Shown: positions 23,757-30,186 of the stretch, one piece after another
Layout: each line of letters opens with the position of its first letter
How positions within the stretch are numbered: position 1 is the first letter of the stretch
Source: CAXGUU01 sp964012875
Lineage (GTDB): Bacteria > Pseudomonadota > Gammaproteobacteria > Ga0077536
Assembly (NCBI GenBank): GCA_964012875.1
Contig: CAXGUU010000003.1
Location: 1-30,186 of the forward strand
Direction: 5' to 3'
Length of the DNA: 30,186 nucleotides
The notes under the pieces: generated by a model
What the model saw: the letters and a program-made list of their open reading frames with translations, nothing else
Databases searched by the model: none
Told to the model about the DNA's origin: nothing
Translations under genes and position numbers: made by a program

Positions 23757-24287
23757 CTAAGCCTTGCCCGAAACGCCGAGGACGATCGAGACGGTACAGT
23801 GGTAGACACTCGATTCGTTGCCCATGCACCAGTTGATGTCGTTATGTACACCCATGCGATAGCCCGGACGTTCGCCTTCGTTTTCGTTGCAGAAGCAACG
23901 GCCACAGGACGCCGCACCACAGCAATCGTTGTATGAAACCAGGTAGTGCTTGCCGTCTTCAGGATTTTCGCAGGTGCCGATCCAGGTCACCGATGAGGCG
24001 TCTGTGCCCGGCGGGCACGAGGTTTGTGTCCCGCCGCAGCAGGTGCACAGATGTCCGTCCAGCGCACAATAGCGCCAGTATTCGCAGCGCTGCGGATCCA
24101 TCGGATCGTGTTTGCCGTCGTCAACGGCGCCGTGCTGGGCTTTTGCGGAACGATCAAAAGGCAGCACCGGCAGTATGAAGGCAGTGCCAACCAGAGCTTT
24201 GCCGATTTTCAGCAGCGCGCTTCGCCTCGAAGTCTGCTGGGCAATCTGCCGAGTCTGTTTCTCGAAAAAATCGTCAAACCATTTCAT
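23757..24287 (-). CDS. mauA: Amine dehydrogenase light (beta) chain, TTQ-bearing
   Basis: A 176-residue precursor of the small subunit of a methylamine- or aromatic-amine dehydrogenase. A Tat-type signal has SRRSALLKIG at 20-29, and the mature protein starts near residue 50. The tryptophan tryptophylquinone residues are Trp102 (VTWIGTC) and Trp153 (INWCMG). Compared from memory with Paracoccus MauA, active-site positions Asp77, Asp121, Tyr162 and Thr165 are also conserved. Fourteen Cys are present, two more than the twelve of the classical protein (Cys84 and Cys128). It oxidises primary amines in the periplasm with the heavy chain. The upstream neighbour on the strand is mauD. Confidence 0.93.
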   Translation of the reverse strand: MKWFDDFFEKQTRQIAQQTSRRSALLKIGKALVGTAFILPVLPFDRSAKAQHGAVDDGKHDPMDPQRCEYWRYCALDGHLCTCCGGTQTSCPPGTDASSVTWIGTCENPEDGKHYLVSYNDCCGAASCGRCFCNENEGERPGYRMGVHNDINWCMGNESSVYHCTVSIVLGVSGKA

Positions 24288-24344
24288 AAGAAGTGTCTCC
24301 CGGACCGCATATCACGTGACAGCCGAATCTCGTTATCGGCAATT

Positions 24345-24932
24345 CTACGCTTTTTGCAGGTACTCCTGTATCGATTCGACGCCCAGTTCGCGCGCCGTAA
24401 ACAAACTCTCCAGCTGTTCCCGTGAATTGATGAGGCCTTTGGCCTGCACCTGTCCGCCTTCGTTGAGCAGCACGGCATAGGGTAGCTTCCCGACTTTGTA
24501 GGTCATGCCCAGATCGGTCGATAGTACGTAAGGAAAATCAGTGAGTTCCGCTTTTTCGTAAAATGCGCGTTGACGCGCCTCTTCGCCATCGCTCGCCAGA
24601 ATGACCTTCAACCAGCCTTCCTCGGCTTTCTGGATGGATCGAAGCACAGGGATGAGTTTCTTGCACACCGGGCAGGTGGGTGAGAGGAAAAACACCAACT
24701 CTCCAAACTCTGAGGGCGCGCCTATATCAATACGGTCTCCGCCGAGTGTTGCCAGGTTGAAGTGAGGTGCCTGTTCCCCGACCGATGGGCCATCGTCGAG
24801 CATGAGGGCGCCCATCGGGGCGACGCGCTCGTAGAGCACGCCAATCTGTCGCGCAAGCGCAAACACTGCCAGCGCGAGGCCGACAACCATCACGAACAGT
24901 GCGATTACAGCAGCTAACAGTGCTTCGTTCAC
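24345..24932 (-). CDS. mauD: MauD: thioredoxin-like amine dehydrogenase maturation protein
   Basis: A 195-residue membrane-anchored thioredoxin-fold protein. One N-terminal transmembrane helix (about residues 5-28) precedes a periplasmic domain with TCPVC (Cys87, Cys90) and a cis-Pro-type VGKLPYAVLL. MauD assists disulfide formation in the light chain, whose many disulfides need it. The GTG start at 24932 overlaps the mauE stop by four bases (GTGA). The frame is open further upstream only as the shadow of mauE. It lies 57 bp ahead of mauA. Confidence 0.9.
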   Translation of the reverse strand: MNEALLAAVIALFVMVVGLALAVFALARQIGVLYERVAPMGALMLDDGPSVGEQAPHFNLATLGGDRIDIGAPSEFGELVFFLSPTCPVCKKLIPVLRSIQKAEEGWLKVILASDGEEARQRAFYEKAELTDFPYVLSTDLGMTYKVGKLPYAVLLNEGGQVQAKGLINSREQLESLFTARELGVESIQEYLQKA

Positions 24933-25456
24933 GACGCACGCCTCAAGGTCATCAGGCGCGGCCGGTTTGCGATCAGCTGATTGGCGCTCACATACAGCGC
25001 GTAAGCAATGATGGTTGCAAACGCCGTGCTCACGTAATCGAGCCACACGGTCTGTCGATCTGTGGTGCCTAGAAGTAGCGAAACGAGGAGCGCCATCAAG
25101 AGCAGGTTTCTGATCACCAGCGCCCAGGACAACAGCTGCTCGTCTTCGATGCCGCCGCATCCGCAACCGACATCGGTATGGCCGCGCGCGAGGTTGATGG
25201 CGACGGCCGCTGTAACGACCAGCAACAACGCAGCTGCAACCAATATCGCAGTAGACTGAGTGCTCTCAAACAACAGCGCGATGCCTGCTCCCAGTTCGAT
25301 AAACGGCAAGCTGATCGCGAGTGGTTTCACCAACGCCGGCCGTAGCAATTCGTAAGCTTCGACGGCCACTTCGAACGACATCAGGTCACGCAACTTCTGG
25401 CTCGCTCCGACGATGAACACGATCGCCAGCGTCGCCATCACGACGTTGGCCAGCAC
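24929..25456 (-). CDS. mauE: MauE: membrane protein for amine dehydrogenase maturation
   Basis: A 175-residue protein with four hydrophobic segments, DoxX-like in outline. Residues around 93-101, GHTDVGCGCGG, give the CxCGG motif of MauE between TM3 and TM4. MauE works with MauD in folding and disulfide handling of the light chain, possibly as the reductant or oxidant relay across the inner membrane. The start is GTG at 25456, 17 bases after the mauB stop. Order B-E-D-A matches all known amine dehydrogenase clusters. Confidence 0.88.
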   Translation of the reverse strand: MLANVVMATLAIVFIVGASQKLRDLMSFEVAVEAYELLRPALVKPLAISLPFIELGAGIALLFESTQSTAILVAAALLLVVTAAVAINLARGHTDVGCGCGGIEDEQLLSWALVIRNLLLMALLVSLLLGTTDRQTVWLDYVSTAFATIIAYALYVSANQLIANRPRLMTLRRAS

Positions 25457-25473
25457 GGGATCGAGGGTCGCGT

Positions 25474-26625
25474 TCAGTGTGCTTCAACCAGTCCGGCGAA
25501 CTCCCCAAAGGGTGGACTTTGCTCGATCGCTTTCAAGACCGGGGTAGTCTGATACTTATGGAAGTTGGCTTGCATGCCATCGTAAACGTACAGGTGGGGG
25601 GTGTCTTCCTTGGTAATCGTCATTGCAATGGCGTTGCCACCCGGCGCTCGTTCGACGCGCTGGCGTTTGGACAGGTCGATTTTCCAGATTTCCTTGGCGG
25701 GCCACTTGTGTGTGCCCTCGTGCGCGCCTTCATGCATCCCTATATACATTGTTTTCGATGGCCCGTGTACAGCCATCAACTGGTATCCGCCAGGGGCCCA
25801 GCGGGCTTCCTTGTCTTTATCGTCAAGGAGCGACCAGGTCGTTTGGAGTCGGGCGACTTCGCCATTCAGATTCATTTCAAGGATATTGCCCTGGAATGAT
25901 ACGAAATAAGTTTTGTCGCCGATTGTTTCGGCCTGCACGAACAGCGGATCCTTGTCCGCATCGAAAATTTTCGCGCTGCGTTTCTGCGTCCCCGGTTCGC
26001 CGTTTTCTTTCAGGCTGACAGTGAGGATGGTGCCATCTCCGCACAGGGTTGAGAACCGGCTCGGCGTGGTGGGTGCGGGTAACACGATCCAGCATCCGGG
26101 CGTATCAATTTCAGTCACGAATTTTTCTGCTTTGCGATCAACGACGGTGACGGAGCTCGCGGGGGTGGAGTTCTGAATAAATACAAAGCGGCTGTCGCTG
26201 GAACCGATAATTGTGCCCTTGTACGCCAGCGCCTGCGCGTGCTTGGCCGGGATCTCGATTTCAGCTTTCAGGCTTAGGTCTTCAGTGCTGTAGGCTTCGA
26301 ACAGATCGAAGCGTTTACCCCGATTACGCTTGGTGTAATAGGTCGTGGCAACGTACATCTCGGAACTGTCCGGCGATAGCGCTGTGACGCCAAACATGCC
26401 GGTGCCGATAAGTCCGAGGTAGTCGAATGATTCTCCATCGATGATGTGCACTCGACCGTCGATAACATGCTGCAACGCGACGTCAGTCAAATAAAGGCGA
26501 TGCGGGGTCGCCGGCCTGAGTGGTTCAAGAGTCAGTTTTTCCGGCTTTATTTCCGCACTCGCAGGGCCACAGAGTATGACCGCGAAGGCCAATCCCATCA
26601 GAAGAGTTTTGCTGGTTCGCTTCAC
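25474..26625 (-). CDS. mauB: Amine dehydrogenase heavy (alpha) chain
   Basis: A 383-residue periplasmic subunit. A signal peptide (MKRTSKTLLMGLAFAVILCGPASA, start read from GTG) ends near residue 24; the rest is the seven-bladed propeller typical of MauB/AauB, with blades seen as repeated D-x-x-x-x-x-V strands (VHIIDGESFDYLGLIGTG, VTVVDRKAEKFVTEI, WAPGGYQLMAVHGPSKTMYIG). The GTG at 26625 is favoured by AAGGAG about 10 bases upstream; nine extra codons ahead of it are possible. It is the first gene of the operon. Whether the substrate is methylamine or an aromatic amine cannot be decided here. Confidence 0.9.
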   Translation of the reverse strand: MKRTSKTLLMGLAFAVILCGPASAEIKPEKLTLEPLRPATPHRLYLTDVALQHVIDGRVHIIDGESFDYLGLIGTGMFGVTALSPDSSEMYVATTYYTKRNRGKRFDLFEAYSTEDLSLKAEIEIPAKHAQALAYKGTIIGSSDSRFVFIQNSTPASSVTVVDRKAEKFVTEIDTPGCWIVLPAPTTPSRFSTLCGDGTILTVSLKENGEPGTQKRSAKIFDADKDPLFVQAETIGDKTYFVSFQGNILEMNLNGEVARLQTTWSLLDDKDKEARWAPGGYQLMAVHGPSKTMYIGMHEGAHEGTHKWPAKEIWKIDLSKRQRVERAPGGNAIAMTITKEDTPHLYVYDGMQANFHKYQTTPVLKAIEQSPPFGEFAGLVEAH

Positions 26626-26873
26626 TGTCCTAGTCTCCTTTGCGTGGATCACGCCGAAGGCAATAGTTGTGCCGCCAAACTGGATTGACGCCCCTGTTAA
26701 GCACCGATTCTAGGTCAATCCTGTCCGATTTGGGAGAGCTGCTCGTTCCGTGACGCCGACGGCTTATTAATCTAAGTATCGAGTATTGCTCAGAACCCGG
26801 ACGCATCGGTTGATCTCGACCGACAAGCTTTGGTCCAATCATCTATACACACACCCGAGGGGAGTAGAAACGA
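26626..26873. promoter_or_regulatory. Divergent regulatory region between the amine dehydrogenase operon and the dienelactone hydrolase gene
   Basis: About 250 bp with no gene. A short inverted repeat, TCGGT (26806-26810) and ACCGA (26819-26823), may be an operator. No consensus -35/-10 pair is clear on either strand. Confidence 0.35.
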
Positions 26874-27551
26874 ATGGGACAACGGCAACTCACAGCAAGC
26901 GACGGGGTCACGATCAGCGCCTATGAAGCAATGCCAGCCGGAACACCTAAGGCCGGTATCGTGGTGATACAGGAGATTTTCGGGGTCAACAATCACATCC
27001 GGTCTGTCGTTGATGGCTACGCTGAGGCTGGCTATGCCGCGATTGCTCCCGCTATTTTTGACCGAGTCGAACCTGGAGTTGAACTCGGCTATACCGATCA
27101 GGACGAGTTCGACAAAGGTCTCAAGCTCGCCTTTAACGATTTGAAAATGCCCGATACTCTGCTTGATCTGAAGGCGGCTGTGGATGCCATGTCAGCGCAC
27201 GGCAAGGTCGGCGTGGTGGGGTATTGCTTTGGCGGCCTGCTGACCTGGATGTCTGCCTGCGAAGTTGACGGCGTTGCTGCCGCGTCTGCCTACTATGGCG
27301 GCGGCATAGCGGGCGAAGCCTCGCGCACGGCCAGGTGCCCGGTCATGATGCACTTCGGTGAAAAGGACGCACACATCCCGATGAGCGACGTTGAGACCAT
27401 TCGCAACGCCCAACCCGACGTGCAGGTCTTCGTCTATGATGCGGACCACGGGTTCAACTGCGATGTTCGCGCCAGTTACGACGCACCGAGCGCAGCAACC
27501 GCCCGAGAGCGCACTCTGGAGTTCTTCGAGAAGCACCTGATCGGTGCGTAA
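26874..27551 (+). CDS. Dienelactone hydrolase family protein
   Basis: A 225-residue alpha/beta hydrolase using Cys as nucleophile: Cys118 in GYCFGG, Asp165 (GEKDAHIP), His192 (DHGFNCD), and Glu34 (QEIFG), which completes the typical relay. Length and motifs are normal for the family. Members hydrolyse dienelactones in chlorocatechol pathways or other lactones and esters; substrate here unknown. The ATG at 26874 follows a GAGGGGAG site (26857-26864). It is the first gene of the + strand run with the alcohol and acyl-CoA dehydrogenases. A role alongside the neighbouring amine oxidation is only suggestion. Confidence 0.92.
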   Translation: MGQRQLTASDGVTISAYEAMPAGTPKAGIVVIQEIFGVNNHIRSVVDGYAEAGYAAIAPAIFDRVEPGVELGYTDQDEFDKGLKLAFNDLKMPDTLLDLKAAVDAMSAHGKVGVVGYCFGGLLTWMSACEVDGVAAASAYYGGGIAGEASRTARCPVMMHFGEKDAHIPMSDVETIRNAQPDVQVFVYDADHGFNCDVRASYDAPSAATARERTLEFFEKHLIGA

Positions 27552-27623
27552 GACTTCGATAAAACCGTCATCATGACTAGCGAATAGTCACAGTCAAAGG
27601 GTCCTGAGAAAGGTTCGATTGAG

Positions 27624-28658
27624 ATGCGTGCTGCTGTTTTCGAAGCTGCTGGTCAGCCGTTGGCGGTCCGCGAGGTACCCGCCCCGGAGGGCGGTCCCGA
27701 TGGCCTGATTATCGAGGTAAAACGCTGCGGGATTTGTGGCTCCGACCTGCATATGGCGGACGTACATGAACCGGGAATCGGCATGGCACCGCTGGCGTCG
27801 GGTGCGATTATGGGCCACGAGTTCAGTGGTGAAGTGGCTGAAGTCGGCCGCGCCGTCGAGGGATTCAAGGTCGGCGATCGCGTCACGGCCTTGCCCTATA
27901 TCGGCTGTGGGCACTGCGTCGACTGTCTGAATGGCCGTGGCCACCGCTGCGTGGGGGTACGTTACTGCGGGCTGGGCGGTGAAGCCGGCGCGTACGCTGA
28001 GTACATGCGCGTGGGGCCACACGAATCTTTGATCCTGCCGGCAGGCGTGGATTTTGAGGCCGGTGCCTTGGTTGAACCGCTGGCGGTTGCGCTGCACGGC
28101 GTGCACTCTGCTCGACTCGATGTCGGCGACAGCGTGTTAATCATGGGGGCCGGGCCGATCGGGCTGGCTACTGCCTTGTGGTGCCGCTACTTCGGTGCGC
28201 GCCATGTGGTGGTCAGCGACATGGTGCCCCAGCGGCTCGCATTGGCCGAGCGCATGGGCGCAACGGCGACCGTCAACGCCGCAAGCGAGGATGTTGTCGA
28301 CTGTTTCAAGCGCGAAGCGGGTAGCCGACCGGACGTTATTATCGAGTGCATTGGTGTTCCGGGTACCCAGCAACTGGCGATGGATTATGCGCCGTCCAAC
28401 GGTCGCATCGTCGTCGTCGGCGTGTGCATGGCGCTCGATACCATCATGCCGGTCAAGGCGATTACGAAAGAACTATCTGTGCAATACGTTTTTATGTACC
28501 GCCGCCACGATTTCGAAATCGCCATCGACCTGCTCAATCGTGAAATGATTGATCCAAGCCCCATGTTTACTCGTGATGTCGGATTTGAGGAATTCCCGGC
28601 GGCGTTCGATTCGTTGAAGGCCGATAAGACTGCCTGCAAGGTGATGCTGGCGCTCTAA
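27624..28658 (+). CDS. Zinc-dependent medium-chain alcohol dehydrogenase
   Basis: A 344-residue MDR-superfamily enzyme. The catalytic zinc ligands are Cys38 (CGICGSD), His65-Glu66 (GHEF) and Glu151 (VEPLAVALH). The structural zinc site is Cys95, Cys98, Cys101 and Cys109 (CGHCVDCLNGRGHRC). The NAD(P)-binding GAGPIG is at 175-180. It resembles the 2,3-butanediol / sorbitol-type branch. The SD GAGAAAGG lies about 10 bases before the ATG at 27624. Substrate is not readable. It sits 72 bp after the dienelactone hydrolase gene. Confidence 0.92.
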   Translation: MRAAVFEAAGQPLAVREVPAPEGGPDGLIIEVKRCGICGSDLHMADVHEPGIGMAPLASGAIMGHEFSGEVAEVGRAVEGFKVGDRVTALPYIGCGHCVDCLNGRGHRCVGVRYCGLGGEAGAYAEYMRVGPHESLILPAGVDFEAGALVEPLAVALHGVHSARLDVGDSVLIMGAGPIGLATALWCRYFGARHVVVSDMVPQRLALAERMGATATVNAASEDVVDCFKREAGSRPDVIIECIGVPGTQQLAMDYAPSNGRIVVVGVCMALDTIMPVKAITKELSVQYVFMYRRHDFEIAIDLLNREMIDPSPMFTRDVGFEEFPAAFDSLKADKTACKVMLAL

Positions 28659-28679
28659 CCGGAATTCCGGTGCCCACCA
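28659..28679. repeat. Palindrome at the alcohol dehydrogenase stop codon
   Basis: CCGGAATTCCGG (28659-28670) is a perfect 12-bp palindrome immediately after the stop. Another short repeat around 28675-28693 (CACCA...TGGTG) follows. They could form a processing or termination structure, but no T-run is present. Confidence 0.25.
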
Positions 28680-28799
28680 GCCGGCGTTGGTGCTGCGCCT
28701 GCCGCCTGCTGAGGCCCGTCAAGCGCCGGGGCCATGCGCCGGCGCTGCCGGCAATGGCTGTCGCGATACAATCTGCGGATCCCGTATACGGAGTCCAGC

Positions 28800-29972
28800 A
28801 TGTTCTTCGACACCTCCCCATCGCCGCATTTCTTCACCATCGAGCATCACCAGTTTCGCGATGCCCTGCGCGATTTCGTCAGCAAGGAAATCGAGCCCTT
28901 CGTGCACGAATGGGACGAGGCCGAGTGCGTGCCGCGAGAGCTCTACCGCAAGGCTGGTGAGGTCGGCTTGCTCGGCGTGGGATTTCCGGAAGCCTACGGC
29001 GGCATGCCGGGTGACGAGTTTTTCAAGATAATTGTTGGTGAGGAGATGGCGCGAGCGGGCAGTGGCGGCGTCCAGGCTGCGCTCATGTCGCACACCATCG
29101 GCATTCCCCCAATAGTCGCGGTCGGTAGCGAAGATTTGAAGGGACGCGTGGTGCCGCCGGTATTGCGCGGAGACAAAATCGCGGCGCTCGCTATCACCGA
29201 GCCGGGTGGTGGGTCGGATGTTGCAAGTCTGTGTACGACGGCCGTCCGTGATGGCGACGAATATGTCGTGAACGGTGAGAAGACATTCATCACCTCAGGC
29301 GTGCGAGCGGACTTTATCTCGGTCGCGGTACGCACCAATCCCGAAATCAAAGGTGCCGACGGGATTTCATTACTGCTGGTTGAAGGTGATACGCCGGGCC
29401 TGGAGCGGACACAGTTAAGCAAAATGGGGTGGTGGAGTTCTGATACGGCAACCTTGCGTTTCGACGATTGCCGGGTGCCGGCGGGCAACCTGATCGGCGG
29501 CGAGAACGAAGGCTTCAAGGCCATCATGCAGAATTTCAACAGCGAGCGGCTGGGGATGGCTGTGATGGCCTGTGCGTTCGCGCAGGTGTGTCTTGACGAG
29601 GCGGTCGAATGGGCCCGTGAACGAATAACCTTTGGGCGGCCGCTGGCCGAGCGCCAGGTTATCCGACACAAGCTGGTCGACATGGCGACCCGTATCGATG
29701 CTGCCCGTACTTTGACTTACGAACTCGCCGATTGTGTGCAAAACGGTCGGGGTACGGCGGCCGAGCTGGTCGCACGGACATGCATGCTTAAAGTTGTCAC
29801 GACTCAGACGATGCAATTCTGTGCCGATACTGCGGTACAGATACTCGGTGGCATGGGATTCATGCGGGGCACCAAATCGGAACGCATCTACCGCGAGGTC
29901 AAAGTCATGATGATCGGCGGTGGGTCTGAGGAAATCATGAAAGATCTTGCCGCTCGCCAGCTTGGGATCTAA
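28800..29972 (+). CDS. Acyl-CoA dehydrogenase
   Basis: A 390-residue FAD flavoenzyme that makes the alpha-beta double bond in an acyl-CoA. Elements in order are the helical N-domain, ALAITEPGGGSD near residues 129-140, the FAD-site segment WWSSDTATLRFDDCRVP, and QILGGMGFMRG near the end. The C-terminal position where short-chain enzymes have the catalytic Glu reads GGGSEEIM. The base is then probably Glu249 in FNSERLG, as in isovaleryl- and long-chain enzymes. The ATG at 28800 with GGAG 6 bases upstream is the start; a 22-codon extension is not family-like. Substrate uncertain. Confidence 0.92.
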   Translation: MFFDTSPSPHFFTIEHHQFRDALRDFVSKEIEPFVHEWDEAECVPRELYRKAGEVGLLGVGFPEAYGGMPGDEFFKIIVGEEMARAGSGGVQAALMSHTIGIPPIVAVGSEDLKGRVVPPVLRGDKIAALAITEPGGGSDVASLCTTAVRDGDEYVVNGEKTFITSGVRADFISVAVRTNPEIKGADGISLLLVEGDTPGLERTQLSKMGWWSSDTATLRFDDCRVPAGNLIGGENEGFKAIMQNFNSERLGMAVMACAFAQVCLDEAVEWARERITFGRPLAERQVIRHKLVDMATRIDAARTLTYELADCVQNGRGTAAELVARTCMLKVVTTQTMQFCADTAVQILGGMGFMRGTKSERIYREVKVMMIGGGSEEIMKDLAARQLGI

Positions 29973-30007
29973 GTGCTGATCCGAGCTCGCCCGTACCTGG
30001 CAATACG

Positions 30008-30186
30008 ATGCAATCATCAGGCAGGCTGACGCTGGCCTTGCTGGCGAGCAGCCTGGCACTGGCTTATGGCATCTGGTACGCCTACAGCGTGATGCTGGTG
30101 GCCCTGTTGGATGAGTTTTCGTGGGATCGCTCGGTATTGGCCGGTGCGTTTTCGTTGTTTGCGATCGTTCATGGCTTTACCAATCC
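30008..30186 (+). CDS. MFS transporter, N-terminus; 3' end outside the window
   Basis: The first 59 codons of a membrane carrier. TM1 (LTLALLASSLALAYGIWYAYSVMLVALL) is followed by DEFSWDRSVLAGAFSLFAIVHGF, the start pattern of the oxalate/formate-antiporter or monocarboxylate-type MFS proteins. The ATG at 30008 is 35 bp after the acyl-CoA dehydrogenase stop, on the same strand, so cotranscription is likely. Truncated by the window edge. Confidence 0.75.
   Translation, partial: MQSSGRLTLALLASSLALAYGIWYAYSVMLVALLDEFSWDRSVLAGAFSLFAIVHGFTN

Noticed and set aside
1..30186. tRNA, rRNA, CRISPR arrays, insertion sequences, prophage or attachment sites.
   Set aside because: No cloverleaf, spaced direct repeats, transposase or integrase motifs were seen on either strand.

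Overview
The window is about 58% GC by impression, densely coded, and holds no tRNA, rRNA, CRISPR array, insertion sequence or recognisable transcription factor. Tat and Sec exported proteins, a beta-barrel outer-membrane protein with a terminal Phe, c-type cytochrome and strong Shine-Dalgarno sites indicate a Gram-negative proteobacterium. The gene content (acyl-CoA enzymes, LLM-class flavin oxidoreductases, DUF1302/DUF1329 envelope proteins, DUF4212 sodium symporter) suggests an aerobic, probably marine gammaproteobacterium that degrades lipids or xenobiotics. That placement is inference.

Layout. 1-1851 (+): the C-terminal part of an acyl-CoA synthetase, overlapping a MaoC/FAS1-like dehydratase. 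1916-3337 (-): a GPH-type sugar/cation symporter. 3463-5021 (+): an HSL-family esterase and an exported DUF1326 protein. 5022-5441: gene-poor, with a possible bactofilin remnant and a terminator. 5442-5795 (-): a DUF3127 OB-fold protein with an SSB-like acidic tail. 5842-5929: a dense cluster of inverted repeats. 5928-9607 (-): an operon of FAD-linked 2-hydroxyacid oxidase, MFS carrier and LLM oxidoreductase. 9608-10194: non-coding, with a nested inverted repeat. 10195-12266 (+): a two-component DUF4212/sodium:solute symporter. 12505-13047 (+): a SprT-like protease. 13054-17479 (-): a four-gene envelope operon (DUF1302 barrel, DUF1329 protein, His/Met-rich lipoprotein, unknown exported protein). 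17703-22264 (+): acetoacetyl-CoA synthetase, a molybdopterin oxidoreductase fossil, LLM oxidoreductase, glyoxalase-like and SnoaL-like proteins. 22276-26625 (-): an amine dehydrogenase operon. 26874-30186 (+): dienelactone hydrolase, zinc alcohol dehydrogenase, acyl-CoA dehydrogenase and the start of an MFS carrier.

The most notable part is 22276-26625. It reads mauB-mauE-mauD-mauA, a monohaem cytochrome c, then a gene of the glycine/betaine/sarcosine/D-proline reductase B (GrdB/PrdB-like) family. That last gene is interrupted by one in-frame TGA exactly where the family carries its redox Cys or Sec. The reading frame and family similarity continue for about 130 codons beyond the TGA, and a 7-bp hairpin with a G in its apical loop starts 10 nt after it, as expected of a bacterial SECIS. 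I therefore read it as one selenoprotein of 293 residues with Sec164 in a U-P-V-C motif, encoded at the end of a tryptophan-tryptophylquinone amine dehydrogenase operon. No mauG, mauF or amicyanin gene is present in the window, so the operon resembles the aromatic amine dehydrogenase (aau) arrangement more than the classical mau cluster, with an added selenoprotein.
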